64,000 nt of DNA, from NCBI RefSeq assembly GCF_027579695.1, contig NC_083592.1:33070214-33134213 (forward strand), written 5' to 3'. A program made the position numbers and the translations under genes. This document shows, one piece after another, positions 32,358-44,136 of the stretch (its first letter is position 1; each line of letters starts with the position of its first letter). Origin of the DNA: Neoarius graeffei (Eukaryota; Chordata; Actinopteri; Siluriformes; Ariidae). Under the pieces are notes generated by a model that did not search any database, was not told the origin of the DNA, and saw only the letters and a list, made by a program, of their open reading frames with translations.

Positions 32358-32740
32358 ATCCATCCATCCATCCATCCATCCATTTTCCGTAACCACTTAT
32401 CCTGTGTAGGGTCGCAGGCAAGCTGGAGCCTATCCCAGCTGACTACGGGTGAAAGGCGGGGTACACCCTGGACAAGTCGCTAGGTCATCACAGGGCTGAC
32501 ACAGAGACACAGACAACCATTCACACTCACATTCACACCTACGGTCAATTTAGAGTCACCAGTTAACCTAACCTCCATGTCTTTGGACTGTGGGGGAAAC
32601 CGGAGCACCCGGAGGAAACCCACGCAGGCACGGGGAGAACATGCAAACTCCACATAGAAAGGCTCCGTCAGTCACTGGGCTTGAACCCAGAACCTTCTTG
32701 CTGTGAAGTGACAGTGCTAACCTCTACACAACCGTGCCCC
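32358..32740 (-). mobile_element. SINE-A, near full length
   Basis: Reverse copy with a (CCAT)n tail at 32356-32383. Approximate duplication ATTSAATTC at both edges. Confidence 0.88.
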
Positions 32741-32756
32741 ATTGAATTCTATTTAA

Positions 32757-32905
32757 TTCAATTTTATTTGTATAGCTCTTTTAACAATGGACATTGCCAC
32801 AAAGCATCATTATACAACTAGAAAGCGAGATATAATGTTTTTAAATTCAAATTTATCCCTTATGTTCAAGCCAGAGGTGATGGTGTCATGGGAAAACTCC
32901 TTGAG
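32757..32905 (-). mobile_element. LINE 3'-end fragment
   Basis: Reverse complement of the 3' end of the LINE at 17305-20200 (AATTTTATTTGTATAGC ... ACAATGGACATTGCCACAAAG), 5'-truncated. Confidence 0.75.
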
Positions 32906-33922
32906 GGGACAGAAATTGTGAGTCCTCAATCATAAGCAATCCCATATTCCCTTCAGAAAAGCTATCAGAAAAAGATGAGCATCTTGTTCCATCTTTTCTT
33001 TGTTCCTGGCAGTAGCTGTCTGGAGCAAAGAGTAGCTCTCTGTTCCTCACTTGTTTGTCTTCATCACACTGTGCCTGCTATCTCTCAGCTGGACAGTTTT
33101 GGGACACTATTCTATCATGAAAGCATGTACAAAACACATCCTATTCCACATCCTATTGTCAGATTAGATGGAAGGGTCTTCTCATAACCACTTCATGAAC
33201 TTCATGGTACTCTGTCAAGTCTGGTTCTAAATTTGAGACTGAAGTATTGTCATAGTTTTTTCTAGACATGCTACTGTTGTACATATTTGTGACCTTTCAC
33301 CTTTTCTTATGGACTTATTTTCTCAGACAGCCACTTCCTCTTAAACTGCAATTTCTGGATTAGCAAACTTGGCTCTTATATAGAAACCTGATGCACTCAT
33401 TTAAGCCCTTGGAGCTCACTTGAAGTTGTACTAATACTTCATGGGTATCAACTGCTTCCTCTAGTGAGCATGTGAGCAACACATGCGTCACACAAGTGCT
33501 GCAAAACTGGAAAACACTAAGCAAAACTGGTTCAGACTGGCTGGCTGTTTCAAAGGGAGCTGAGTAGGTTGAAGATAGAGAGTGAGACATACAGACAGCG
33601 AGTGTGTAATGGAGAGATAGAGGCTACTCTGTTTCCACTGTGCATGGCTTGCTGGCTTGGCGCCATGCTGCTGGGAATGTCTTATCACAGCCAGTGCGTG
33701 TCTTCTGCCATGTCTGCATTGCTACCACACAGAGTGCTACATACAGGGCAAAATGAACTGAGGTTATTATGAATGTTATTTACAGACTGAGAGGAGACAT
33801 GTTCTTCCTGGGTTCTTTCCATAACCAACTGACACAATACAACCTCCCTGAGATTACTGTGCACTTGAAGGATTCTGATATCAAGAACTGGCCATACATA
33901 CCAAACACAAGTTTATTTATTT
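32906..33922. other. Intergenic, nothing recognised
   Basis: No gene or repeat that I can name. Confidence 0.5.
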
Positions 33923-33936
33923 ATGAGTTTAATCCA

Positions 33937-34300
33937 GGGGCGGCACTGTGGTGTAGTGGTTAGTGCTGTCGCCTCACAGCAAGAAGGTCCGGGTTCGAGC
34001 CCCGTGGCCAGCGAGGGCCTTTCTGTGCGGAGTTTGCATGTTCTCCCCGTGTCCACGTGGGTTTCCTCCAGGTGCTCCGGTTTCCCCCACAGTCCAAAGA
34101 CATGCAGGTTAGGTTAACTGGTGACTCTAAATTGACCGTAGGTGTGAATGTGAGTGTGAGTGGTTGTCTGTGTCTATGTGTCAGACCTGTGATGACCTGG
34201 TGACTTGTCCAGGGTGTACCCCGCCTTTCGCCCGTAGTCAGCTGGGATAGGCTCCAGCTTGCCTGCGACCCTGTAGAACAGGATAAAGTGGCTAGAGATG
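33937..34300 (+). mobile_element. SINE-A, full length, with TSD
   Basis: Forward copy flanked by perfect 14-bp duplications ATGAGTTTAATCCA (33923-33936, 34301-34314). Confidence 0.94.
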
Positions 34301-34337
34301 ATGAGTTTAATCCAAAACTAAAAATTATGTAGACTTA

Positions 34338-35063
34338 CAGTAGTGCTTGAAAGTTTGTGAACCTTTTACAATTTTCTATATTTCTGCATAAATATGACCT
34401 AAAACATCATCAGATTTTCCCACAAGTCCTAAAAGTAGATAAAGAGAACCCAGTTAAACAAATGAGACAAAAATATTGTACTTGGTCATTTATTTATTGA
34501 GGAAAATGATCCGATATTACATATCTGTGAGTGGCAAAAGTATATGAACGTTTGCTTTCAGTATCTGGTGTGACCCCCTTGTGCAGCAATAACTGCAACT
34601 AAACGTTTCCGGTAACTGTTGATCAGTCCTGCACACCGGCTTGGAGGAATTTTAGCCCGTTCCTCCATACAGAACAGCTTCAACTCTGGGATGTTGGTGG
34701 GTTTCCTCACATGAACTGCTCGCTTCAGGTCCTTCCACAACATTTCGATTGGATTAAGGTCAGGACTTTGACTTGGCCATTCCAAAACATTAACTTTATT
34801 CTTCTTTAACCATTCTTTGGTAGAATGATTTGTGTGCTTAGGGTCATTGTCTTGCTGCATGACCCACCTTCTCTTGAGATTCAGTTCATGGACAGATGTC
34901 CTGACATTTTCCTTTAGAATTCGCTGGTATAATTCAGAATTCATTGTTCCATCAATGATGGCAAACTGTCCTGGCCCAGATGCAGCAAAACAGGCCCAAA
35001 CCATGATATTTATGCAGAAATATAGAAAATTCTAAAGGGTTCACAAACTTTCAAGCACCACTG
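34338..35063 (-). mobile_element. Internally deleted Tc1 element
   Basis: Same family as 40700-42296 and 53185-54790 (ends CAGTRGTGCTTGAAAGTTTG, TA at 34336-34337 and 35064-35065), but only 726 bp. The 3' half of the transposase is kept and joins directly to the far TIR at about 35005, removing the DNA-binding half and most of one terminal repeat. Confidence 0.92.
34558..35004 (-). pseudogene. Tc1 transposase C-terminal half
   Basis: Open frame from MVWACFAASGPGQFAIIDGT to GGHTRY. It keeps the second catalytic D (MQQDNDPKHTNHS) and the E ([11 protein letters not shown]) but lacks the first D and the whole DNA-binding domain, so it is not functional. Confidence 0.92.
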
Positions 35064-35325
35064 TATAAATAATGTCTACTTGGACCTAATTTGTTCTACA
35101 GGGTGGAAAGTAACAATCTATTCTACATGTGCTCTTGTTGCTGTACTTGAGTACATGATTCAGAGTGACAGTACTTTTTTAATATCACAATGTTTTTCAT
35201 TTTGCTTTCGCTTTTTAAATAAAATATTCAGCTTCATTACATTTATTTTTGATCACTGTTACAGAGAAAAATGCATTTAACCCCAGAAGACTTGAAACTA
35301 AAAAATGCACATTTTAAATAATTCA

Positions 35326-35494
35326 ATTACATTATTGGTATTTAGCAGACGCTCTTATCCAGAGCAACATACAACACACCCAGAGCAGCCTGGGGAGCAG
35401 TTGGGGATTAGGTGCCTTGCTCAAGGGCACTTCAGCCATTCCTGCTAGTCCAACCACCTTTTGGTCCCAAAGCTGCTTCTCTAGGCCATAATTT
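35326..35494 (-). mobile_element. SINE-B1 copy
   Basis: Reverse copy of the 13285 type: TTTAGCAGACGCTCTTATCC tail and GCTGCTTCTCTAGGCCATA head. Confidence 0.8.
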
Positions 35495-35837
35495 CAAGAC
35501 AATATAAAGCAGTTTCCTGCAAAAAGTCTACACTTCAAGCACCAAATTCTTATTCAGCAGCAGTAAGGTCTGAGACAGATGAGCATCCCTGACCCAATGC
35601 TTTCAATGCTTCAGAGGAAATAATGTGATAACGATCTGTAAATTATATGAGCCAAAACCTGTCGAGATATCGGCATTTCACAGCTCAATATCTAGCCTGT
35701 AGAAAACGTGTACAGCTAAGTCATTAATTAGCTGATTGTGTTAGATTAGCTAACCAGATCTTTTATTGTTGTGTAGTATGAAATATCTGTATTTCTATAA
35801 ATCTAAGATGGTACGCTAATGTTTGGTAGCAATTGTC

Positions 35838-36210
35838 TTGTCTCGTTATCTCTAGCCGCTTTATCTTGTTCTACAGGGTCGCAGGCAAGCTGGAGCCTAT
35901 CCCAGCTGACTACGGGTGAGAGGCGAGGTACACCCTGGACAAGTCGCCAGGTCATCACAGGGCTGACACATAGACACAGACAACCATTCACACTCACATT
36001 CACACCTACGGTCAATTTAGAGTCACCAGTTAACCTAACCTGCATGTCTTTGGACTGTGGGGGAAACCGGAGCACCCGGAGGAAACCCACGCGGACACGG
36101 GGAGAACATGCAAACTGCGCACAGAAAGGCCCTCGCCGGCCACGGGGCTTGAACCCAGAACCTTCTTGCTGTGAGGCAACAGCGCTAACCACTACACCAC
36201 CATGCCGCCC
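35838..36210 (-). mobile_element. SINE-A, first of a tandem pair
   Basis: Reverse full-length copy followed by TTAAATAATTCTGT (36211-36224). It shares unusual variants with the next copy: AACTGCGCACAG, GGCTTGAACCCAGAACC and GAGGCAACAGCGC. Confidence 0.93.
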
Positions 36211-36224
36211 TTAAATAATTCTGT

Positions 36225-36605
36225 CTCTCATCTCATCTCATTATCTCTAGCCGCTTTATCCTGTTCTACAGGGTCGCAGGCAAGCTGGAGCCTATCCCAG
36301 CTGACTACGGGCGAGAGGCAGGGTACACCCTGGACAAGTCACCAGGTCATCACAGGGCTGACACATAGACACAGACAACCATTCACACTCACATTCACAC
36401 CTACGGTCAATTTAGAGTCACCAGTTAACCTAACCTGCATGTCTTTGGACTGTGGGGGAAACCGGAGCACCCGGAGGAAACCCACACGGACACGGGGAGA
36501 ACATGCAAACTGCGCACAGAAAGGCCCTCGCCGACCACGGGGCTTGAACCCAGAACCTTCTTGCTGTGAGGCAACAGCGCTAACCACTACACCACCGTGC
36601 CGCCC
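36225..36605 (-). mobile_element. SINE-A, second of a tandem pair
   Basis: Reverse full-length copy followed by the same TTAAATAATTCTGT (36606-36619). The repeat period is 395 bp. Confidence 0.93.
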
Positions 36606-36619
36606 TTAAATAATTCTGT

Positions 36620-38503
36620 GCTCCTATAAAATCATTTTGTGCTGCCTATAGGTAATGTTCAGGATAATGTGCAAGGGTTATGTATTTGCTAGAAAGCTAA
36701 CTATGTAGCTAGAAACAAGTATGAATTTGCATGAACATCTGTCTAGCTACTGAAACCTTAACAGTGTTTGGTTAAGTTAGCTAGCCAGCTAATGTTACCT
36801 TTTTGTATATCCTGTTGATAATCGAGGTGGTGCTCACTTCAGCTCACTTGGTTAGTTAAAATAATTGTTCAAAAAAAATGCGTTCCTCACATATAGAAGA
36901 TTCTCAGATGAGCTAAATCAGTATTTTTTAATCAGATGACACACTCTTTCTTGGATACTCTTTTTTCGAGCACTTCTGTAAGTCACTCTAGATAAAGGTG
37001 GATAGCAAATGTCACAAAAGTTAATGTAAAAGAGTGATATAAAAGAATGATATACATTTGACTTTTTTTGGTAATTTTCTTTGATCACTACTTATGCTTT
37101 TACTTAAATCAGTGTGCTTTGTACTCTTTCCACCTCTAGCATTCTGTCAGTGGAAATTTCAGGAATAAAAAGCTCCAATAAATAGAAAGAAAATTATTGT
37201 ACAAGTTTAAACAACAAGCTGCGATTTGAATAGTTGTATAAATAATAAATAAATCTATACTGAGGTGGTGTGTGCACTTCGTCTTACAGTTTATGGGGTC
37301 TCAACATTTGCTTCAGGCACTCCTGACTGGTATTTGTATAGATGATACCTTCCTTTGACCTTTGGCAACCCACTATCTGTGAATATCATGACTCTTGTAA
37401 TCGTCTGCATATTTTGGCAAGCTATACTGAAGACAGATCTGTCTCCTTGAGTTATAAACTATGCTCCATAGCAAAGCAAGTCAGAAACCTATGATTCCTG
37501 AGTAAACACTTTGTGCTTTGACTTGGCACAGCGCTGTTGACATTATTGATTACAGGATAATGTTTATTTCTAGATGTGCTTTAAACCAACACTTAATAAA
37601 CATCCCATGGTTAATGGTTGTGGTTGTTTATGTGAGCATTGATATAAAACTATAGAAGATTTGCAGATAGATAACCCCTTTCCAAACCTGAAAGATCAGT
37701 GCTGAACTACTGTATACTGATCTTCTTTAATTTAATTACATTTTTTCAGTTCCAAGGAATCTTTAATTGTACTGTGTGCTGAACGATAACTTAGAAAGTT
37801 AAAAAGTTAATTCTTATTTTGTTTGTATACATTTCATTTCAGTAGCCGTAACACATTAAACAGACTTGTAGGCAGTAAAATGGAGTATATTATGTGTATG
37901 CTTGTGTGTGTGTGTGTGAGTGTGCCTAAGCACTGTGCTGTCCCAGCTGTAGCAGTAGCGGCAACACTCTACGCTCAATAGTCTTCACGGTGCTGCTTGC
38001 TTGCTGCCTGCTGATTTGTACATTATCATCTGGAACTGATCTGAGTTTGTGAGTGTGTGCAGCTTTAGAGGTCATGACCTTCTGATCCTGATGCCGTCGG
38101 TTTCTTCAGGGCAATGTCACAGCATAGAAGCAGAATACATCAACAAGAGGAAGAAAGTGGGAGACACCGTCATTCTGTGAAAGGCTCTATGGACAGGTGC
38201 GGCAGCAGCCTTATGAATAGGACAACATGAAAAATCACACAGCCTCAAACTAAATTAAGTCAAGAGGAGATCATGCTTGACTAGGCTACCATGTAGTACA
38301 TTTTTAGAGCAGACACATTACAACCAGTTGAGGGTCAACAATATACAGTCATCCAGACTACAGACCAGAAGCTTATTTTGAGTACATTTGTGTTTGATGA
38401 AGCAGATGTGTTTTCCATCGCCACTGTGACACTGTGCACAGCACATACAGAAGAATTAATGATATAACATTTTCCAGCCCAACTACATCTCAAAAACCAC
38501 TCG
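36620..38503. other. Intergenic, one weak exon-like block
   Basis: Mostly featureless A/T-rich DNA with a short GT run near 37900-37918. The block around 38108-38198 has an open frame with splice-like borders (see findings); no gene is assigned. Confidence 0.45.
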
Positions 38504-38515
38504 ACACCTGAAACT

Positions 38516-38880
38516 CATTCATTCATTATCTCTAGCCACTTTATCCTTCTACAGGGTCGCAGGCAAGCCGGAGCCTATCCCAGCTGACTACGGGCGAAAG
38601 GCGGGGTACACCCTGGACAAGTCGCCAGGTCATCACAGGGCTGACACATAGACACAGACAACCATTCACACTCACATTCACACCTACGGTCAATTTAGAG
38701 TCACCAGTTAACCTAACCTGCATGTCTTTGGGGGAAACCGGAGCACCCGGAGGAAACCCACGCGGACACGGGGAGAACATGCAAACTCCACACAGAAAGG
38801 CCCTCGCCGGCCCCGGGGCTCGAACCCAGGACCTTCTTGCTGTGAGGCGACAGCGCTAACCACTACACCACCGTGCCGCC
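38516..38880 (-). mobile_element. SINE-A, with TSD
   Basis: Reverse copy with a small deletion in the GGACTGTGG block. Flanked by 12-bp duplications ACACCTGAAACT (38504-38515, 38881-38892). Confidence 0.94.
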
Positions 38881-39074
38881 ACACCTGAAACTAGCTCCGT
38901 AAAATTTCAGGCATTGGAAAAAAGACACATATTTATCTTGTTTCAGAAACATGGTTACCGTCATGCACACGCAGTTCTCAGGAAACCACGTTACGAGGGT
39001 ACTTCAAAAAGTTCTTGGCCTCAGCCAGAAACAAGGGGCATAACTCCCAATTTGGGGCATAACTGTATCCTATA

Positions 39075-39825
39075 AAGCCTTGTCCTATGGCCTTTTCACA
39101 GGCCTGCCAAAAAAGACCATCAAACGACTTCAGCTGGTTCAAAATGCAGCAGCTAGGGTTCTCACACGAACAAAAAGAACAGAACACATTACTCCAATTC
39201 TAAGGTCCCTTCATTGGCTTCCAGTAAGCTACAGAATTGACTTTAAAGCATTGCTGCTGGTGTACAAATCTCTAAATGGTACAGGGCCCAATTACCTCTC
39301 TGATATGTTGCAGCGGCCTAACCCAATCAGATCTACCAGATCGAAACAGAAAAATTTACTGGTAAAACCTGTTGTTAAAACACAGTGTGGTGAAGCAGCT
39401 TTTAGCTACTATGCAGTACAGCTATGGAACCAACTGCCAGAGGACGTTAAAAATGCTCCTGCTGTTGGCAGCTTCAAATCTAGATTAAAGACCAAGCTGT
39501 TTTCAGATGCTTTCTGCTAAATTATTAATATTGTCATCTCTACATGTTTTAAACTCTTTACTTTTACAGTCTCTGCATGTTTTAAATTTTACTTAACTTT
39601 TATTCTATTTTATTCTGCTGTTTTTTTAAAATTGAACTTTGATTTCATTTTATTATTTTATTTCTACTATTGTTTAATTCTTATTATTTTTCTTCCCCAT
39701 TTATTTGATGTAATTTTATTTTCTATTGCTTCCTGTTTTGCTTTTACTTCTGTAAAGCACATTGAACTGCCACTGTGTATGAAATGTGCTATATAAATAA
39801 ACTTGCCTTGCCTTGCCTTGTATCA
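39075..39825 (+). mobile_element. 5'-truncated LINE, C-terminal coding end plus 3' UTR
   Basis: Frame 39080-39520 reads KTIKRLQLVQNAAARVLTRT ... LHWLPVSYRIDFKALLLVYK ... FKSRLKTKLFSDAFC stop. It is homologous to the C-terminus of the LINE at 17.3 kb (NAAARVLTRT, RLKTYLFSQAFC) but from another subfamily. It ends CTATATAAATAAACTTGCC and a (TTGCC)n tail. Confidence 0.9.
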
Positions 39826-40496
39826 CTGTCCACAAAAACTCAAATGAAAGAAGCAATCAAAGAAAAAAGGGCAGAATCGCAGATAGAAAAACTGATCACC
39901 TGTGAATTGTATGTAATTTTTTTCCATAAAGGTGAGGATAGCAGTGAGAGCGAATCCAAATACACACAAACACAGCACTGTTCCATAAGGCATGAAACGT
40001 TAATGCAATCTAAAAGATCGCGAGAGCGTGATGAACTGTCATTTATCCCTCACTGGCTAGTTGTATTGTGACTATCATTGGTGTAATTCAGAACGTGGGC
40101 TGCTTTGATGGTAGATCAGAGATAAACACTGTGGTCTGAAACTAAAGCATATGCATAACACCATGCTGATATCTTCCTTACAGGCTTATGGTTTATCTGA
40201 AAGGTGAAGAATGATATTATAATATACATGTGACAGACATTCACAAATATGAGACTAATGAAATCGTCAAGAGCAGGCTACAGAACACAACTGTTGAATG
40301 TTGAACTAACAAGTTCAGCAGGATCAAACAAGGTCATGACATTTAACTGAATAAGAAGGGGTGGATTCCAAAAATAGAGAGAATTGTTTTGCATATACTT
40401 GACTCGGGCTGGACTCAGATGTCTGGCATAGGCAGGTTTCAAAAACAAATAGACTAGTTACACCATGTCCACAAGTACCTGCCTGAATAAATACAC

Positions 40497-40497
<1 letters not shown>

Positions 40498-40560
<63 letters not shown>
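40498..40560. repeat. (GATA)n microsatellite
   Basis: About 15 GATA units, uninterrupted. Confidence 0.97.
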
Positions 40561-40562
40561 CG

Positions 40563-40699
40563 AGGTATAGTGAGTTCACCATTTTGTAGTGCTGTCTGAA
40601 TGTGTAGTAAGAATTATTCCACCCTATATAGTGTACTCAAAGTATCCCACAATGCATCATGAAAAGTAGTGTACAACCAATGGTCACTAACCAAGCAGT
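40563..40699 (-). mobile_element. Fragment of the 55.6-56.2 kb MITE
   Basis: Reverse complement of about 56037-56155: shared TATCCCACAATGCATCATGA, AAGTAGTGTACAACC and GGTCACTAACCAAGCA. It is cut by the Tc1 that follows. Confidence 0.8.
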
Positions 40700-42296
40700 A
40701 TATGGTGCTTGAAAGTTTGTGAACCCTTTAGAATTTTCTATATTTCTGCATAAATATGACCTAAAACATCATCAGATTTTCACACAAGTCCTAAAAGTAG
40801 ATAAAGAGAACCCAGTTAAACAAATGAGACAAAAATATTATACTTAATCATTTATTTATTGAGGAAAATGATCCAATATTACATATCTGTGAGTGGCAAA
40901 ACTATGTGAACCTCTAGGATTAGCAGTTAATTTGAAGGTGAAATTAGAGTCAGGTGTTTTCAATCAATGGGATGACAATCAGGTGTGAGTGGGCACCCTG
41001 TTTTATTTAAAGAACAGGGATCTATCAAAGTCTGATCTTCACAACACGTTTGTGGAAGTGTATCATGGCACGAACAAAGGAGATTTCTGAGGACCTCAAA
41101 AAAAGTGTTGTTGATGCTCATCAGGCTGGAAAAGTTTACAAAACCATCTCTAAAGAGTTTGGACTCCACCAATCCACAGCCAGACAGATTGTGTACAAAT
41201 GGAGGAAATTCAAGACCATTGTTACCCTCCTCAGGAGCGGTCGACCAACAAAGATCACTTCAAGAGCAAGGTGTGTAATAGTCGGTGAGGTCACAAAGGA
41301 CTTCTAAGCAACTGAAGGCCTCTCTCACATTGGCTAATGTTAATGTTCATGAGTCCACCACAAGGAGAACACTGAACAACAATGGTGTGCATGGCAGGGT
41401 TGCAAGGAGAAAGCCACTGCTTTCCAAAAAGAACATTGCTGCTCATATGCAGTTTGCTAAAGATCACGTGGACAAGCCACAAGGCTATTGAAAAAATGTT
41501 TTTTTGACGGATGAGACCAAAATAGAACTTTTTGGTTTAAATGAGAAGTGTTATGTTTGGAGAAAGGAACACACTGCATTCCAGCATAAGAACCTTACCC
41601 CATCTGTGAAACATGGTGGTGGTAGTATCATGGTTTGGGCCTGTTTTGTTGCATCTGGGCCAGGACGGCTTGCCATCATTGATGGAACAATGAATTCTGA
41701 ATTATACCAGCGAATTCTAAAGGAAAGAGTCAGGACATCTGTCCATGAACTGAATCTCAAGAGAAGGTGGGTCATGCAGCAAGACAACGACCTTAAGCAC
41801 ACAAATCATTCTACCAAAGAATGGTTAAAGAAGAATAAAGTTAATGTTTTGGAATGGCCAAGTCAAAGTCCTGACCTTAATCCAATCGAAATGTTGTGGA
41901 AGGACCTGAAGCGAGCAGTTCATGTGAGGAAACCCACCAACATCCTAGAGTTGAAGCTGTTCTGTATGGAGGAATGGGCTAAAATTCCTCCAAGCCGGTG
42001 TGCAGGACTGATCAACAGTTACCAGAGACGTTTAGTTGCAGTTATTGCTGCACAAGGGGGTCACACCAGATACTGAAAGCAAAGGTTCACATACTTTTGC
42101 CACTCACAGATATGTAATATTGGATAATTTTTCTCAATAAATAAATGACCAAGTATAATATTTTTGTCTCATTTGTTTAACTGGGTTCTCTTTATCTACT
42201 TTTAGGACTTGTGTGAAAATCTGATGATGTTTTAGGTCATATTTATGCAGAAATATAGAAAATTCTAAAGAGTTCACAAACTTTCAAGTACCACTG
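40700..42296 (+). mobile_element. Tc1/mariner element, near complete
   Basis: 1.6-kb member of the GGTGCTTGAAAGTTTGTGAA family. The left tip is mutated (ATATGGTGC for CAGTGGTGC). The right end is CAAGTACCACTG. Inverted repeats of about 220 bp are recognisable. Confidence 0.9.
41065..42076 (+). pseudogene. Tc1 transposase, broken
   Basis: Starts MARTKEISEDLKKSVVDAHQ. Compared with the 53.5 kb copy it has an 11-bp deletion near 41301 (frameshift in the VTKDPR region) and a TGA near 41490 in place of a tryptophan codon. The catalytic half 41504-42076 is open and keeps LTDETKIELFG, MQQDND and NPIEMLW. Confidence 0.9.
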
Positions 42297-42297
42297 A

Positions 42298-42450
42298 GAA
42301 GTTTGGACACACCTTCTAATTCAATGTTTTTTGTAACGATGGATGTCGTTTCTCTTTACTTAGTTTAGTGGTTATTGACATAATATGGATTACTACAGTT
42401 GTGGAATACAGCTATTGACTGTATTTTTATTATTTACTGCTTGATGATCT
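42298..42450. mobile_element. Terminal fragment of another Tc1 family
   Basis: AGTTTGGACACACCTTCT and the following ATTGACATAATATGGATTAC region match the terminal repeat of a common fish Tc1 family as I remember it. It directly abuts the preceding element. Confidence 0.55.
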
Positions 42451-42454
42451 CAAA

Positions 42455-42670
42455 TGGGGTGGCATGGTTGTGCAGTGGTTATCACTGTTGTCTCACAGCA
42501 AGAAGGTCCAGGGTTTGAACCTCAAAGCCAACGGGGGTCTTCCTCCATGGAGTTTGCATGTTCTCCCCGTGTCTGTGTGGGTTTCCTCCGGGTGCTCTGG
42601 TTTCCCCCACCATCTAAAGACATGTGATTAGTTAACTGGCTATTCTAACTTGCCCATAGGTGTGAATGTT
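42455..42670 (+). mobile_element. Old SINE-A fragment
   Basis: Forward head and mid-body (GGGGTGGCATGGTTGTGCAGTG..., many substitutions). It ends at TGTGAATGTT near the left end of the next element. Confidence 0.8.
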
Positions 42671-42848
42671 TAGAAAAACCTCTACAATTCTTCATTTGCA
42701 CGTGATGTCATAGATAACTATGCATGAGGCTTTGATCCAGAATTGGGCCATGTTGGAGGATATACACAAACTCACATGGCGCACATTTACTGTAGAAGAT
42801 GTGCTTGAGACGTTTTTATGCTCAAGAATTCCTTTTGTTTCTTCACTA

Positions 42849-42941
42849 TGCCGACTCTTTGTTCTGTAATTGGATGCGGGCACAACTCTATTCAAGACAA
42901 GGGGACTTACGAGTTCTTTAGAATTCCAGCAATTATAAATA
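42849..42941 (+). pseudogene. THAP-like zinc finger, first part
   Basis: ATG at 42849 opens MPTLCSVIGCGHNSIQDKGT then YEFFRIPAI. The Met plus C-x4-C near the N-terminus followed by F-x-(F/R)IP matches the start of a THAP (C2CH) DNA-binding domain. The reading frame is then interrupted by a SINE. The Cys-x2-His half is not clearly preserved. Confidence 0.6.
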
Positions 42942-42942
42942 A

Positions 42943-43330
42943 TCTCATCTCATCTCTCATCTCATTATCTCTAGCCCCTTTATCCTGTTCTACAGGGTCG
43001 CAGGCAAGCTGGAGCCTATCCCAGCTGACTACGGGCTGACTACAGGTACACCCTGAACAAGTCGCCAGGTCATCACAGGGCTGACACATAGACACAGACA
43101 ACCATTCACACTCACATTCATTCACACCTATGGTCAATTTAGAGTCACTAGTTAACCTAACCTGCATGTCTTTGGACTGTGGGGGAAACCGGAGCACCCG
43201 GAGGAAACCCACGTGGACACGGGGAGAACATGCAAACTCCACACAGAAAGGCCCTCGCCGGCCACGGGGCTCAAACCCGGACCTTCTTGCTGTGAGGCGA
43301 CAGCGCTAACCACTACACCACCGTGCTGCC
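42943..43330 (-). mobile_element. SINE-A inside the THAP-bearing element
   Basis: Reverse full-length copy with a duplicated GACTACGGGCT/GACTACAGG segment. It separates the two parts of the THAP-like gene. Confidence 0.9.
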
Positions 43331-43530
43331 AGATCGCAATATATAAGAAATATTGAATCGTTTAATAGCCTGGTCGTACAGAAACTCACTGCTGTCAAAC
43401 GTGACAAAGCTGTGATCATCGAGTGTGTGAGCCAACAATCAAAGGCTTCTATGATTATTTCATTTTAAAACGGGCTGTATATAATTTTTGATGGCACTGG
43501 TTTTATTTTGGGTTTTTTTTCTTTCCATTA

Positions 43531-44136
43531 GGGAAACCATGGCGGCACGGTGGTGTAATGGTTAGCACTGTCGCCTCACAGCAAGAAGGTCCTGGGTTCG
43601 AGCCCAGCGGCTGGTAAGGGCCTTTCTGTGTGGAGTTTGCATGTTCTCCCCGTGTCTGCGTGGGTTTCCTCCGGGTGCTCCGGTTTCCCCCACAGTCCAA
43701 AGACATGCAAGTTAGGTTAACTGGTGGCTCCAAATTGACCGTAGGTGTGAATGGTTGTTTGTCTCTGTGTGTCAGCCCTGTGATAACCTGGTGACTTGTC
43801 CAGGGTGTACCCTGCCTCTCGCCCATAGTCAGCTGGGATAGGCTCCAGCTTGCCTGCGACCCTGTAGAACAGGATAAGCGGCTACAGATAATGGATGGAT
43901 GGATTAGCGAAACCAGCTGATCTCGACAATTTTACGGATCCAGACTGGGCTCCAACACAAAACATGGGCCACAACACAATCAAAGATGGTACTAAAGCGG
44001 TAGCTCGAAATGCTAGGCTTACAGAGCGCAGAAAGAAACGCAAAATTATCGAAGAATCACAGAGTCAAATGAACAAGATTCATGTCAATCCACGACCTCA
44101 AACACTGCAGCCTCCTCGCCCAGTGAGTGCTTTTAT
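43531..44136 (+). pseudogene. THAP-like gene, second exon interrupted by SINE
   Basis: A polypyrimidine tract and ATTAG acceptor at 43530 precede GKP, and after the SINE the frame resumes ADLDNFTDPDWAPTQNMGHN at 43916 on, to a stop near 44136. GKPADL...PDWAPT-N-GH follows the last Cys/His of the THAP domain in many fish THAP-type proteins. The remainder is basic (RLTERRKKRK). It is non-functional. Confidence 0.55.
43540..43902 (+). mobile_element. SINE-A with (GGAT)n tail, with TSD
   Basis: Forward copy flanked by 13-bp duplications ATTAGSGAAACCA (43527-43539, 43903-43915; one mismatch). It interrupts the second THAP-like exon two codons after its acceptor. Confidence 0.92.

Noticed and set aside
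40498..40560. GATA array considered as a possible CRISPR-like or satellite structure
   Set aside because: It is a simple tetranucleotide microsatellite without spacers.
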